NCBI GenBank assembly: GCA_027257055.1
Contig: JAPVLO010000133.1
Coordinates: 4,960,001-5,024,000, forward strand
Origin: Cephalopachus bancanus
Lineage: Eukaryota; Chordata; Mammalia; Primates; Tarsiidae
DNA length: 64,000 nt
Direction of reading: 5' to 3'
In this document: piece by piece, positions 45,004 to 57,109 of the stretch
Layout of the letters: every line of letters starts with the position of its first letter
Numbering within the stretch: the first letter of the stretch is position 1
Made by a program: the position numbers and the translations under genes
The notes under the pieces: generated by a model
Databases searched by the model: none
The model's input: only the letters and a program-made list of their open reading frames with translations
Told to the model about the DNA's origin: nothing

Positions 45004-45164
45004 AAATAAAATCAAAAGATTTGCCTGCCCACATCACTGGCTGGAGCTCTCTGAACCTCTCCATTTCCTGGGGGTTGCCTGACGAATGTCTCATGAGTCC
45101 TACTTTGCTCAAATGAAAGCTGCCAGATTTTATTTGTCTAAAGTTTTTATTTTTAACAACCTAA

Positions 45165-45318
45165 GCTGCAAATCAGATCATGTTACTCCCCTGACCAACA
45201 GAATTCTCCAGGCCTTTCATCAGGGCAAAACTCTGAGTCTCTGATCCTTCAAGCTGTACAGTCTCCCATGTGTTCTCTTGCTAGTCGCCGGACTCCAATC
45301 ACACTGGCTTTCTAGTTC
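45165..45318 (+). mobile_element. L2 fragment
   Basis: GCAAATCAGATCATGTTACTCC, CTCCAGGCCTTTCATCAGGG and AATCACACTGGCTTTCTAGTTC follow L2 order. It is cut at 45319 by the putative LTR. Confidence 0.65.
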
Positions 45319-45729
45319 TGTTGTTGAAGGCAAGTTCTGGTGCTCGCTGCTTGCAGGCCGCAACGAACCAGCACAGGATGGAGTGCAAGGAAGGGGACTT
45401 TATTCCAAGAGCTTGTAGATGGGGACATGGCCAAGCTCATGCCTCAAAGAAGTGATTTCAAAACTTTAAGTGAAGATGGGGATTTTAAAGGGAAAGAATG
45501 GAACGAGGAGGATCTGGGAGCGGCACAGGGAGCTGGTCTTGCTTCAATGGTCATCTTGAATTGTCCACCAGGAGAGCTGGCCCATGCCGTCCTGACTGTG
45601 GCCAGGTTATAGATTAATCATCTTCAAGTGACCTCTAAACAACGGAGAACTCTGCCAGGGGTCTCCATACTCTGTTAGTTCAAGGTCAGCTTCAGGAACA
45701 GCCTCTGGAATTTCTCAAGCAAGTTCACA
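45319..45729 (-). mobile_element. putative solo LTR (family unknown)
   Basis: About 410 bp interrupting L2. Minus strand starts TGTGAACTTGCTTGAG, has a polyadenylation signal GAATAAAGTCCCC near 45400, and ends TTCAACA or close by. No clear target duplication. Confidence 0.5.
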
Positions 45730-45761
45730 ATTAAATCAGGAAGGAAAAAATCTTGTTTTCT

Positions 45762-46048
45762 TTTCTTTTCTTTCTTGTCCAAGTCTCACTCTATTGCCCA
45801 GGCTGGAGTGCAGTGGCACAATCACTGAGCTCAACCTCCCAAGCAGCTGGGAGTGCTCCAAAATGCTCCAAGTAGCCTCCTGTAGAGGCCTACACTATCA
45901 CTCCTGGCTAATTTTTTTTTAATTTTTAATTTTTTTGAAGAGACATCTTGCTATGTTGCCCAGGCTAGTCTCAAACTCCTGGCCTCAAATGATCCACCTC
46001 AGCTTCCCAAAATGCTGAGATTACAGTGGTGTCTCCTACCTGACCAAA
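45762..46048 (-). mobile_element. Alu, diverged
   Basis: TCTCACTCTATTGCCCAGGC to GTGTCTCCTACCTGACC. It contains a local expansion around 45850-45900. Confidence 0.85.
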
Positions 46049-46319
46049 AGAAAACAAATGTAGGCTAAGAGACAACAAAGATTTAAAACTGGTTCTCAAA
46101 AACTGAAATAGAAATTCTCAGTTATAGTTCCTCTTTGAAAAAGTCAGTCACACTCCCAACTGCTGTTCCTGGTGCTAGAAGTACTCTGGCACATAGACCT
46201 TCTTGGCTAGCACTTTGATCTCAGGTTACATCAAGTCCCCCTTCTAATGAGACTACCCCTCCCCACGACTCTATTTGAAACCCAACGTGAACTCCAACAG
46301 CCCAGGCCAAGAACTCTCT

Positions 46320-46480
46320 ATGCTTCTTCTCTGCTTTTCTCTCCCTCTCTGTAGCACTTAATGTGGTTTTCTATTTGGTTATTCTGTTTCCCCTCAAATG
46401 GAATACAAATTCCATGGGGGCAGGAACTGTGGATTTGCCTACTGATGTATGAATGACGGAATGGCCTCATATTCCTACAG
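46320..46480 (+). mobile_element. L2 3'-end fragment, left part
   Basis: TGTAGCACTTAATGTGG, TGGAATACAAATTCCATGGGGGCAGGAACTG. The matching tail lies at 47335-47450 after other insertions. Confidence 0.6.
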
Positions 46481-46564
46481 GTGAAGAAGGGGTCAGAGTG
46501 TGGGGATTCGTGTGATTCTGTCACAGATCCAGACTTCTGCCTGCACAAAGACGTTTTAAATTTT

Positions 46565-46630
46565 TATATTATATTATATTATATTATATTATATTATATT
46601 ACATTATATTATATTACATTATATTATATT
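46565..46630. repeat. (TATAT)n-type pentamer microsatellite
   Basis: About 13 ATATT units with occasional ACATT. Confidence 0.93.
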
Positions 46631-46674
46631 AATTTGAACAAGGTCTCAGTCTGTTGCCCAGGCCAAATCATAGA

Positions 46675-46968
46675 CCATTAGAATTTACCCACATGTTTTC
46701 AATCAGGATTTTTATAATTTTAGCTCTTATGTTTAGATCTTTGCTCCATTTTGTGTTAATTTTTTTATCTGATGGCAAGGGGTTCAGCTTCACTCTTTTG
46801 CGTGTGGGAATTCCATTCTCCCAGCACCACTTGTTGAAGAGACTATTCATTCTTCCCACTGAATCAACACCCTTGTCAAAAATCAGTTGGCTGTATATAT
46901 AAGTGATTACTTCTGGGCTCTCCATTTTAATTGGTGTTGCATGGCTAGCTTAATGCCAGTACCACACT
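46675..46968 (-). mobile_element. L1 ORF2 fragment
   Basis: Reverse-complemented L1 text: TCTTTTGCGTGTGGGAATTC, CCCAGCACCACTTGTTGAAG, AATCAGTTGGCTGTATATAT and TGCCAGTACCACACTG. Confidence 0.83.
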
Positions 46969-46974
46969 GTTTTT

Positions 46975-47134
46975 GTTTTTGTTGAGTTGGGGGTCTCTCT
47001 TCATTGCCCAGGCTAGACTACAGTGGGGCACAATCATGGCTCACCTCAGCCTTGACCTCCTGAGCTAAAGCAATCCTCCAACCTCAGCCTCTCAAGTAAC
47101 TAGGACGACAGTCACACTTCACCATGCCCAGCTA

Positions 47135-47186
<52 letters not shown>

Positions 47187-47308
47187 TGTGTGTAGAGACA
47201 GTCTGCAATGTTGCCTAGGTTGATCTCAAACTCCTGGCCTCAAGCAATCCTCCTGCCTTGGCCTCCCAAAATGCTGGAATTACAAGTGTGAGCCACCACA
47301 CCCAGCCA
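46975..47308 (-). mobile_element. Alu with internal (GT)n
   Basis: Dimer from GAGTTGGGGGTCTCTCTTCA to CACCACACCCAGCC. The mid-element A-rich linker has become a long GT microsatellite. Confidence 0.9.
47141..47193. repeat. (GT)n microsatellite within an Alu
   Basis: About 22 GT units, then AGTGTGTGT. Confidence 0.93.
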
Positions 47309-47334
47309 GCAAAGATTTTCTGAAAGACAAAAAA

Positions 47335-47450
47335 GACACACAGCTAACTACTGAGGGCAGGGACCTACTCATTTTAGTATCTTTCTCCAGGGCCCAACAC
47401 AGTGCCTTACAAATAGTAAGCACTCCAATATTTATTGTCTTGAATGGAGT
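47335..47450 (+). mobile_element. L2 3'-end fragment, right part
   Basis: GGGCAGGGACCTACTCATTT, GGCCCAACACAGTGCCTTAC, AATAGTAAGCACTCCAATA and TTTATTGTCTTGAATGG are the terminal L2 text. Confidence 0.65.
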
Positions 47451-49356
47451 TTTCCTTTTGCTTAAATTTAGGGAAAATATTTGTTTAAAAAAAAACCACA
47501 GAACTTGTTTTAATGGATTTAATTTGGTATTATGACAAGCCGCATTAATGGCAAGGATGGAATGGCAGTGTGGTTATTTTACTTCAGGAAATTTTCTCTA
47601 ACCATACTTCATCTGTTAATATCCCTGTAAATTGAAAATTAATTTCTTGTTCCAGGTTACTTTTTTTTCTGGTTTCCGTTGGGGTTAAAGTACATGTATA
47701 ATAAATACTTCTTTCAGAGTCAAAGCTCTTATAAAAATGTGGGAAAACATTCTGCCAGTGAATTCATAAAAAATAATGATAAAGGAATTAATTGAGCCTA
47801 AAGAGAGTAGAAAGGCCTGAAGAGCCCCGGGAACTCCATGCTCAGGAACAGATAAACGGTGAAAGAAGCCAGGACATGGTGGGGCGGCTGGTCAAGTGGA
47901 AGGGAACCAGCTGGACAGTGCTGGACAGGAGCTCTGTTTTGAGGACAAAACTTTTTCAGTTTCCCTGATTCCATTTGAGGCTGATCAGTCTCGTCCTTTT
48001 GTGGTCAAAACAGCCATGAACTGAAAATAAGATCCAAGTTCTACTCCTGGCCACAAATTCAGATCTGTGCACTTCATGTAGGCCGTTGCTTCATCCTTCC
48101 TCCCCGTGTGACTTTTTCCTATGTGTTTTCCAGCAAGTGACTTAACCACGCTGTGCTCATCTCAAATGAGTACCTGCCTACTTTACTAATCTACAAGCAT
48201 GACTTCTTCCAGATTCCCTCCAAATTTTTTTGTGAACTGAAAGAGAACATGTATCCACTCTGAATTAATTGCTTTGACATGATTTTTGTTAAAAAAAGGG
48301 GGGGGGGAGGGGAATGCCTCAAAACTCTATGTGGAACACATTACCCAAGCCCTTCAGGGGCACACAGAGTATAGTAACCACATATACCTACAGGGATAAT
48401 CAGCACCGCAATTGCACTTTTCAGGGTGGGGCTTATGTGGACCATCCACACAGGTAGAAATGGAAGAGACAGCAAGCCATGGTTTTTGACAGGTAGATAG
48501 AGGATTCTAAGGTCAAAAGAGACAGAGAGGAATGGCGAATAAGAAACACTAGACTGAAAGAAGGAGGAGGGAAGCACCTGGCAGAGCATAGGAATCACTA
48601 CTTTGTATTCTACACATTAACATGTTGAAAATAAGTCTTACTTGCAAATAATGCCAAAGCATTTTTCTTTACAACAAAAGTGAGAAAGGATTGAGGAGGA
48701 GGAGAGGCTGGTGGTGAGAGATTTGGAAACTGCTTTTTGGCATTAGATAAGAAAACACCACATTTGCAACTTGGGGTTCAGTTGCACAAGTGGCTCAGTT
48801 TTGAATTTACAGTTACTCAGATTTCAAGTTCTAAGTCATTGAGAACCATAAAAAGTTGGGGATGAGAAACATCTTTGACCCCAACAACGTTCACATGCTT
48901 AGAGGCCAAGACAGACAAACAATCCTGACCTTACCGTGGTTCTGACGTATCATCTCCTAAACGATGCAAGAAATAATCCCTCACTTCTCACCTTGCCTTA
49001 GAGTCTTGAGGTCAGGTGCATCACCACGTGTCTTACATGTGGGTACATGACAGCAAAATGTTAGAAGGAAGCAATTCTTACATTTTTACTTGGTATCTTA
49101 ATATGTCCAATGGTAAAAAAGCAGGTAGTCTTGAAAAACTAAAATTTCAAGACTAAACATACAGTTCAAGAAATTAGAAAAGCATTTAAGTTCATAGAAA
49201 GTCTTTTCTCTGAAAATTGGTTTAGGAAATATAATTGTCTTCTGTATTTTTTTTCTGAATTTCTGAAACACGTAGCATAAAAAAAATAGCAAAGGGAAAC
49301 TGTTTGTCTCCGGAGAGAAAGATCAAACTATAAGGAATGTTTTTAAATGCTTATAA
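47451..49356. other. non-coding DNA without a recognised feature
   Basis: No gene supported. There is a run of 11 Gs after A7 at about 48292-48309. Confidence 0.5.
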
Positions 49357-49679
49357 TTGCCGGGCTCGGTGGCTCAGCCTGTAATCTCGCGCCTTTGGGA
49401 GGTTGAGGTGAATGGATTGCCTGAGCCCGCGGGTTCGAGACCTGCCTGGGCAACTTGGCGAGACCTCATCTCTACAATAAATCAAAAATGAGCCGGGCAT
49501 GGTAGCGCGCACCTGTAATTCTGGCTACTCAGAAGACTGAGGTAGAAGGCTAAGGCGGAAGGATCGCCGGAGTCCAGCAGAAGGAGACTGTGGTGGCCAG
49601 GAGCGGCCACTGCACTCCAGTCTGGGCAACGGAGTGAAACTCCAACTCAATAAATAAATAAATAAATAAATAAATAAAT
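49357..49679 (+). mobile_element. Alu, variant body, with (AAAT)n tail
   Basis: TTGCCGGGCTCGGTGGCTCA to CTCCAACTCAATAAATAAATA; tail repeat at 49648-49679. TGCTTATAATTG and TGCCTACAATTG flank it as an imperfect target duplication. Confidence 0.93.
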
Positions 49680-50949
49680 GCCTACAATTGTTCATTAATG
49701 AGAATGGAAAATCAACCAAAGTTCACATAAAATGTCATGTTTAAAAATTTAAAGTACTAATTATATACTAATAGATCTAAAAAAGGAAAAAAAAGACACC
49801 ATTGTTTCTGTTTTGTGTATGCAAGGGGAATGGTCTGTCTGAAACAGCAGGCAGCCAGAGTTGCAGACCTCAATCTGTGGTACCTATCGAGAAAGTCATC
49901 CTTTTCTTGTAAAGTCATGACTTTTCTCTGCTTCCTGGGAGCACCTTGTATGGGTCTCATGGCATTATTTAAGGCTTATGATATTGCACTAAACTCGATG
50001 AAAAACACACAAGAACTGTGAGATCCCTCTTTGTTATAAAACACGATTTACTGGAGAGAGGAACTGCTCATACAGACATGATTAGGATAGCATGGCGTTT
50101 TAAACAGATATTTGCAGCACTTGGGACCACCACAATAGCAACAGGATGTAGCTACAAAATTATAGTGGACTAGTGTGCACTAAGATTAACTGTATGCAGC
50201 TATGATTTAATATTGCATCTTTGTTTACAAATTTCTCTCAACTGTGAATGGATCCATATACGGTCTATAAGTGTGCACACGAGTTTTGATAAAGTTTGAT
50301 AAACTTTTTATGACATATTTTTGTATCATAGTAACAAATGATAAAATGAACGAGCATCCACACATATTTTATGCATTCATGACATACCTATATTTTTCTA
50401 TATCTTTTGATATTTCTAGGCTACACAGTTTGTCTGTTTTTTTCAAATTGCTGCAAATCTTCAAAAAATGTTTCAATATATCTTGAAAGAAACCCACATA
50501 CAAGTTGACGCATGCAGTTCAACCCCAACTGTATTTCCTCGGTTAAACAAAAAGAATAAACCAAAGTCTGAATTATAAATTCCTTGTATCTACTTTTTTT
50601 GCCTACTTGATCTTTTGGTTTCTCCATGTGGTTGTGTTTTTGTTTTGTGTGTTTTGAAATCCTGCTGTTAGACACATTATGAGTGTATTCTTTCTTGCGC
50701 CTTTCCAACATGAACTAGTTCCTTAATTCCTTTCAATATTTCTGTCTCGCGTGGTACTTTGTCTTACACTGACATAGTAACGATCGCTTTGATTTTGTTC
50801 GCATTTGCTTTAGCTGCCTTTTTACCTTCAGTCATCACGTGGCATTCTCTTTTTGTCCCTGTCATTATCTATAACGGTAGATGAGTTTATCCTATTCACA
50901 TTTATTGTGTTTAATGGTCTTCTTGGACTAATCCCTGCTGTCATATTTG

Positions 50950-50977
50950 CTATTTTCCACTGACCAGTGGAAAATAG
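50950..50977. repeat. 28-bp near-perfect palindrome
   Basis: CTATTTTCCACTG and CAGTGGAAAATAG are exact reverse complements with only AC between. Confidence 0.92.
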
Positions 50978-51399
50978 ATTCTTTTCTCTTATATTGTCTT
51001 TAAAATTTTACGTCTGTTGTTCTAGTTATCATCCTTGCTATTTAAATATGTATCCATAATTTTATATTGTTCTAATAATATCTAAAAGTCATCAGGTCCT
51101 ATATTCTCCTCCAAATAAGGTAAGAACAGTAGCAGGATTCCATTTCCCTCCCTGCCTGCCCTCAACATTCCACATCGATGTTAGTTCTAACTGTAGGTCC
51201 AGATTATTGCATTAAATTAAAGTACGTTTTCTTCACAACCAATACATGCTTATATTTAACATTAATTTCTACCGATTTCTTGCCTCACTGCTGCTTTTGT
51301 AGCCCATTTATTTCTCCGAAGTTCATTTTAGGATCTAGGGATAGGGTTTTGGTGGTTTGGGTTTTCTTGTTGTTTTGGTTTGATTTGGTTATTATGTAT

Positions 51400-51640
51400 T
51401 TCAACTTGAGGGCAAATGGCTTTCTTCGGGCACTTTTTTTTTTCTATATAAGTTCTTCTGAAATTTATGTTGAATGGATACTGGAACTTTAGGTCAGTCG
51501 TTAACATCTCAACCTGAGGGAAGATGACTTTCTTCAGGCACTTTTCTTTTTTTCTTTTTTTCCTCCTTCTTTTTTTAATCTCCATGGTTGTCTTCTGAAA
51601 CTTATATTGAATGGATACTGGAAATTTAGGTCAGTCAATA
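51400..51640. repeat. tandem duplication, unit about 115-125 bp
   Basis: TGGCTTTCTTCGGGCAC / TGACTTTCTTCAGGCAC and TTGAATGGATACTGGAACTT / TTGAATGGATACTGGAAATT recur in order, each followed by TAGGTCAGTC. The inner T/C-rich part is expanded in the second unit. Confidence 0.85.
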
Positions 51641-52794
51641 ATGTCTGCTTTCCATACTTATCTTTTTTATATTTTGGGACTTTGTTCCAGAAAAATCCCT
51701 TGGCTTTAAGGTGTGTTCATTGTACTATTCAGCTCCTCCATTAAACTTCTTATCTTTTCAGATTAAGTTTTTCTGTTCTTAGTTAGTGTGCCCTGTGCTC
51801 TCGTCTCTTTGTGGATATTCATAAGCATACCCTAAAGTCCTGTTCTGCTTGCTCTGTTTGCGGTTTCCTGAAGTGTAAGCACTGCTATTAGTTGAATTCC
51901 TTATCTTTCCTGGTATTGGCTTTCTCCGATGTGGATAATTCTGATAGAGTACTTAGTTTTGTATTTCAGATGTACAATTAGTATGTCTGTCTATTCTCTC
52001 CGCCTCCCCCGCTCCCAAGGGAAAGGCAAAACAGTCTGTTAAGGATTACATGCCCCTCTACTTTCAGTAAAAGAACAAAGAGGATGTGCCCCTGGGATCT
52101 CGTGTCAGTCTGGGTATCTTAGCGGGTATCTCAGTCTTACCTGGGTGAAGGAAGTTCCCATCCTCCTGTGCCCCTGTCAGTCACTTGAGGGCACTTGCCT
52201 CCCACACCCCCTGCCTCCAGTCAGCCCCACCCCAGGTATTCCTGCTGGGGCACCCTAACCAAGCCTCACCAGCCGCCAGGACTCTCCCTGCCCACCATGC
52301 TTATTTCTCCACGTGTGGCACATGACAGGCTCACTCTCACCTGTTGCTAGCTCACCTAGCAGGTGCTCTTCTGCTCACCTTTGGGCCAAAATTTCTTTTT
52401 CAAGGAGAGCTCACCTACTCTTCATTTCCAGGGATTCATCACAGTTTCTGAGCCATCACAAATTCCCCGTATTTTCTACTCTATTGGCAACTTTTCAAAA
52501 TATATCTTTATCTCATTTCTAAGGATCAGCAGGAATGGGAAACTGTGGTGGGTTTTCGTTTCATTATCTTAACGTTGGAAGTATGATGTATTATTTATAA
52601 TTATAAAAACAGGACACTAGGGAGTTAAGTATGATTAAGTAAATTATGATATATCCACACAAAAAAATTTTAAATGCCTTTTAAAAAGGTGTGCATTATA
52701 ATATTTTAGTGGCAGAAAGTGCATCTAATTACTTTAATCACCAGAAGTAGGATACAAATACATATATACATATAATCAATAGATATGTGTGGAT

Positions 52795-53092
52795 TCTATT
52801 TATTTATTTACTTATTTATTTTGAGTTAGGGTCTCACTCTGTCATTCATGCTGGAGTACACTGGCACAATCATGACTTGTGGCAGCTTCCACTTCCTGGG
52901 CTCAGATAATCCTTCGCCTCAGCTTCCCCAATAGCTGGGACTACGGGCATGTGCCATTACACCTGGGTAATTTTTAAATTTTTTTGTAAAGACAAATTCC
53001 AGGCTGGTCTTGAACCCCTGGTTCAAGTGATCCTTTTACCTCAGCCTCCCAAAGTGCTGGGATTACAGGCGTGAGCCACCATGCCTGCCCAT
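52795..53092 (-). mobile_element. Alu, ordinary old type
   Basis: ATTTATTTTGAGTTAGGGTC to GTGAGCCACCATGCCTGCC. A T(A)TTTATT repeat marks the tail. Confidence 0.9.
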
Positions 53093-53419
53093 TGCTTTTT
53101 AAAGTGGAAGAAAACCTAGAAGCAAATATACTAAAATATTTACAGTATTGTTGTTTCTGGTAGGATTATAAATGCACTTTCCAATTTTGAACAATAAGTT
53201 ACATCCTTTTATATATAAAAAGATATTTTAAGGTATTTTATGTTACTGATTTAAAAGCTGTTGAAAACAGAGAATTCAGGTTATTTGCAAATTTCCGTAA
53301 AGATCTTTACAAAAACCAGATAATATCATAAAGAAAAACCTAAATGAATGTTTTAAAAAGCAATAATTTTATGGTCTTATACTTTGACTTATACATATAC
53401 AAAATTAGAAAATTATAAT

Positions 53420-53775
53420 AAAGGCTGGGCTCAGTGGCTTAGTCTGTAATCCCAGCACTTTGGAAGACCGAGGTGAGTGGATTGCCTGAGCCCACTTTAG
53501 TTCTGTTTGGGTTTTTTGTTGTTGGTTTTTTGTTTGTTTTGTTTTTGTTCAAGACCAGCCTGGGCAACTTGGTGAGACCTCATCTCTACAATAAATCAAA
53601 AAAAGAAAAAAAAATAGCTGGGCGTGGTAGCACACACCTGTAGTTCCGGCTACTTAGAAGGCTGAGGTGGAAGGATAACTGGAGCCAGCAGGTCAACACT
53701 GGGGTGGCCATGAGTGTGCCACTGCATGTTAGCCTGGGCGACAGAGTGAGACTCCAACTCAAAAAAAAAAAAAAG
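53420..53775 (+). mobile_element. Alu split by a G/T-rich insert
   Basis: GGCTGGGCTCAGTGGCTTAG to CTCCAACTCAAAAAAAAA. About 53 extra bases at 53495-53547, rich in GTTTT, replace GCGGGTTCGAGACC-type text in the left arm. Confidence 0.9.
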
Positions 53776-53794
53776 AAAATTATAATAAAAGTAG

Positions 53795-53995
53795 ACATTA
53801 GAAAAATGACTGACAGTAGTGGGAAACTATGGGGGGCAGGGAGATGGGATTAACGGTCCCATGGGATTAAATATCTGTCTGAGGACGGGGAAACACCTCT
53901 TATCAACAAGGGTGCCTGAACAAAACGTATTTGTATACCTAACCCTTAACTGTACCCCACGATATCATAATAAAAAATATTGATTATTAAAAAAA
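53795..53995 (+). mobile_element. LINE-like 3' end, copy 3
   Basis: AGTGGGAAACTATGGGGGGCA, AATATCTGTCTGAGGACGG, TTTGTATACCTAACCCTTAA and CTGTACCCCACGATATCATA, then an A-rich tail. Full-length partner of 11060-11240. Confidence 0.6.
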
Positions 53996-54632
53996 AAGAA
54001 AAAGTACAGCCATTCAGAAGTTTTAAAGCATTCTTTGACCTGAATGCTAGAACAAAGAAAAGAAACATAAGGATAGAGTATTTAAAAAAATGTTAAAAGG
54101 AGACTAAAGGACTGACAGCAACATAAAAAAATGCGGGTTTTATTTTAAATTGTGGGGTACATATGCTCAAGCACTCACCTGAGATGCTATTACAGAGGAA
54201 TGGAATTTAAGCTGGGCCTTGAATGTTGGCTACAATATGGACAGGTAAAAGAAACACCTGAGGGCTTTTTAAAAGAGAAAAACAATAGGAAATGTAACTT
54301 TGAACTCATGACATTAAAATAGTGAAAAAACCAAGTTGGTTAGAATAGTGAATACACAAGGCAGAGTAAAAAACAGACCTTAAAAAAATAGAAATGTTTC
54401 CTTGAATCATATATATATATATGAAATGTACATAAGCGATGTTATCTATGTATTACTTTTCCAAGTTGAATTGAATTAGGGTGGCCATGTGTAGTATAAC
54501 ATTTACTCAGTTGTGCTTCCACCATTTTCTTTGACTGTCCTGCCTGTCACATGGTGACGCTAGCATCCATTTGATTAACGCCATCTTCTAAGTAAATGTC
54601 ATAAATAAAATGTGTATACTTTTTTTGGCACT

Positions 54633-54634
<2 letters not shown>
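53996..54634. other. AT-rich non-coding DNA
   Basis: No supported feature. Confidence 0.5.
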
Positions 54635-54673
<39 letters not shown>

Positions 54674-54682
54674 CACACACAC
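54635..54682. repeat. (CA)n microsatellite
   Basis: About 24 units with one CG interruption. Confidence 0.93.
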
Positions 54683-54694
54683 ATAATATAAATA

Positions 54695-54966
54695 GCAGGT
54701 ATGATGGCTCAACCCCATAATCCCAGCACTTTAGGAGGCCAAGGCAGGAGAATCATTTGAGGTCAGGAGTTCAAAACCAGCCTGGGCAACATAAAAAAAT
54801 TGAAAATATTAGCCAGATGTGGTGGCATACACCTGCAGTCCTAGCTATTTGGGAGGTTGAAGCAGAAGGATCATTTGAGCCCGGGAGTTCAAGGTTGCAG
54901 TTAACTATGATCTTGCCACTGCACTCTAGCCTGGGTGACAGAGTAAGACCCTGTCTCTTAAAAAAA
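54695..54966 (+). mobile_element. Alu, ordinary old type
   Basis: AGGTATGATGGCTCAACCCC to AGACCCTGTCTCTTAAAAAA. Confidence 0.9.
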
Positions 54967-55237
54967 GGATTGGAGATTATATATATACAATAATCTTATA
55001 TTATTATATATTATATATAAATATAATAATGTTCATCATGAATGTATTAATGGATGATTTTACATTAATGGATACATGGGCCAGAGAAGTTGACCTCCTA
55101 ACTTGAATGGGTGTAGATTTATGAAGCCCTAAAAAGGCATACGGAGCAGTTGACCATTTATCGGGTAGGAAATGAGGAGTTCCTGGAAGTTGTGAGCCAG
55201 GAGAACATGGTAAAAGCAGTCTTTTAAAAAATATGAT

Positions 55238-55526
55238 AAGGCCAGGCTCGGTGGCTCAGCCTGTAATTCCAGCACTTTGGGAGGCCAAGGCAAGTGGATT
55301 GCCTGACCCCACGGGTTCGAGACCCACCTGGGCCACCACTTGGGGAGACCCGGTCTCTACAATAAAATCAAAATTAGCCAAGCATGGTAGCACATGCCTG
55401 TAGATCTGGTTACTTGGAAGGCTGGGGCAGAAGGATCGCTGGAGCCCAGCAGGTCAAGGCTGCGGTGACCGGAAACGTGCCACTACACTCCAGTCTGGAT
55501 GACAGAGTGAGACTCCAACTCAAAAA

Positions 55527-55560
<34 letters not shown>
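55238..55560 (+). mobile_element. Alu, variant body, with (AAAT)n tail
   Basis: GGCCAGGCTCGGTGGCTCAG to CTCCAACTCAAAAATAAATAA; the microsatellite tail occupies 55524-55560. Confidence 0.93.
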
Positions 55561-55561
<1 letters not shown>

Positions 55562-56009
55562 CCTGGCAGTCACAAGTGAAACTGACTACTGGAAGAATAA
55601 ATGAATGCATATCTTCATTTAAACCAAAGGAGAACCTTGCAGGAACCCATGAAGACAATGTGCTGTGTGCTGAATACTATCAACTCAGTCATCTACATTT
55701 GATTCAAAAAAGGGAGTGGGAGATTGCCAGGAGGTCGTGACCTGGAGGTAGGCATAGACTTGAGACTATGGTGGACACTGAGTTGAAGAATTAGCCAGAT
55801 CTCAGGAAATGGAATTCAAGTGGAACCCAAAAGGTCTTTGTGTTTTGTTTTGTTTGTTTTTTTTTAATGGACGTGCAATTGACTGAAAAGTCAGGGGAAA
55901 CTGCCCGTGGAAATGCACTTTGGTTTAGTCACATCTGAGTCTGAAGGGCAGCCTTCCCCAAAGGAGGTGTTGGAAAGGTTGCCTCACTGACCTGGGGCAG
56001 TTCCTTAAT
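55561..56009. other. non-coding DNA without a recognised feature
   Basis: No supported gene or repeat. Confidence 0.5.
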
Positions 56010-56400
56010 GGCCCAAATTGATGGCGTGCAACTTCTGCTATACATTAAAATCACCTGGGAGACGGTTAAAAAAGAAAAGCTAGACAGCCTGTGGACCAAA
56101 GCCAGTCTGTGGCCTATTTTTGCATGGTTCATGAGTTAAAAATGGCCTTCACATTTTTAAATGGTTGAAAATAGTCAAAAGAAGAATAATATTTTGTAAT
56201 ATGTGAAAATTATATGAAATTCAAATTCCAGTGTTCATAAATCAAGTTTTATTGGAACAAAAAAATGCTGATTTTTAGGCCTCACTCCAAGCCATTTGAA
56301 TTAGGCCTCAACTCAGACCTCAGGGAAGGGGCAGAGGCACTGGTGTTGCTTAGAAGCTCCCCCAAGTTGGCTCCCATGTGCAGCCAGGATCCAGAACCAA
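56010..56400. mobile_element. nested hAT-type MITE remnants (MER5-like with another inside)
   Basis: AAAATCACCTGGGAGACGGTT and, after 56260, GGCCTCACTCCAAGCCATT resemble the two halves of a MER5-type element. Between them is TGGACCAAAGCCAGTCTGTG to AGTTTTATTGGAACA, typical of another hAT MITE. Both diverged. Confidence 0.55.
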
Positions 56401-56544
56401 TGGTCTTATTTCCCATTCTGGAGACACCTGGGTTCTTAAAAAAACACATACAATATTAAGACCCTATGTTAGCACTCATTTCTAAAGGTTCAGGCTTTTC
56501 AACACTAATCCATGCTAGCAACAATAGGGGAAGAGATGATTTCT

Positions 56545-56837
56545 TTCTTTTCTTTTTCTTTTTGTTTTGAGTCAGGTCTCACTCTGTCACCCAGGATAGA
56601 GCACAGTGGCATGATCACAGCTCGCCAAAGCCTCAACGTCCTGGGCTCAAGGGATCCTACACCTCAGCCTCCCGAGTAGCTGGGACTACAGGCGTGCACC
56701 AACACACCCAGCTAATTTGTTGTAAAGACCAGGTCTCAGTATGTTTCCCAGGTTGGTCCTGAACTTCTGGGCTCAAGCAATCCTGCCTCAGCTTCCCAAA
56801 GTGCTGGGATTATAGGCATGAGCCACCGCGCTGAGCC
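56545..56837 (-). mobile_element. Alu, ordinary old type
   Basis: TTTTGAGTCAGGTCTCACTC to GAGCCACCGCGCTGAGCC. Confidence 0.9.
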
Positions 56838-57109
56838 AGAGAAGATTTTTTATAGAGTTAACAATATTTAAAACCAAACAAGAAAAACTTGTCTCTAAGT
56901 AAGAGAATGTAAAGTGAAAGCAACCAGAAAATAACTCTGAGCTGCATCCCCATTCATAAAGCCAGGGGTGATTCTAACTTCAGGGTCTTAGCACTCAATC
57001 CAGAATCTTACCACAAGCCAGGTCCAAAACACCACACAGGTGTCTCTGGGAAAATGATATAAATTTTCCAAGTAGCTAATGAACGTTTGGAACATAGCTT
57101 ATGTATACA

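Larger units (their letters stand above)
49680..52794. other. non-coding DNA, possibly old reverse-oriented L1 remnants
   Basis: The text at 50700-51100 and 51650-51800 has the T-rich character of antisense L1 but is too diverged for a firm call. It holds the palindrome at 50950-50977 and the tandem pair at 51400-51640. No gene supported. Confidence 0.4.

Noticed and set aside
46565..47193. CRISPR-like or tandem array
   Set aside because: Plain pentamer and GT microsatellites without spacers; eukaryotic DNA.
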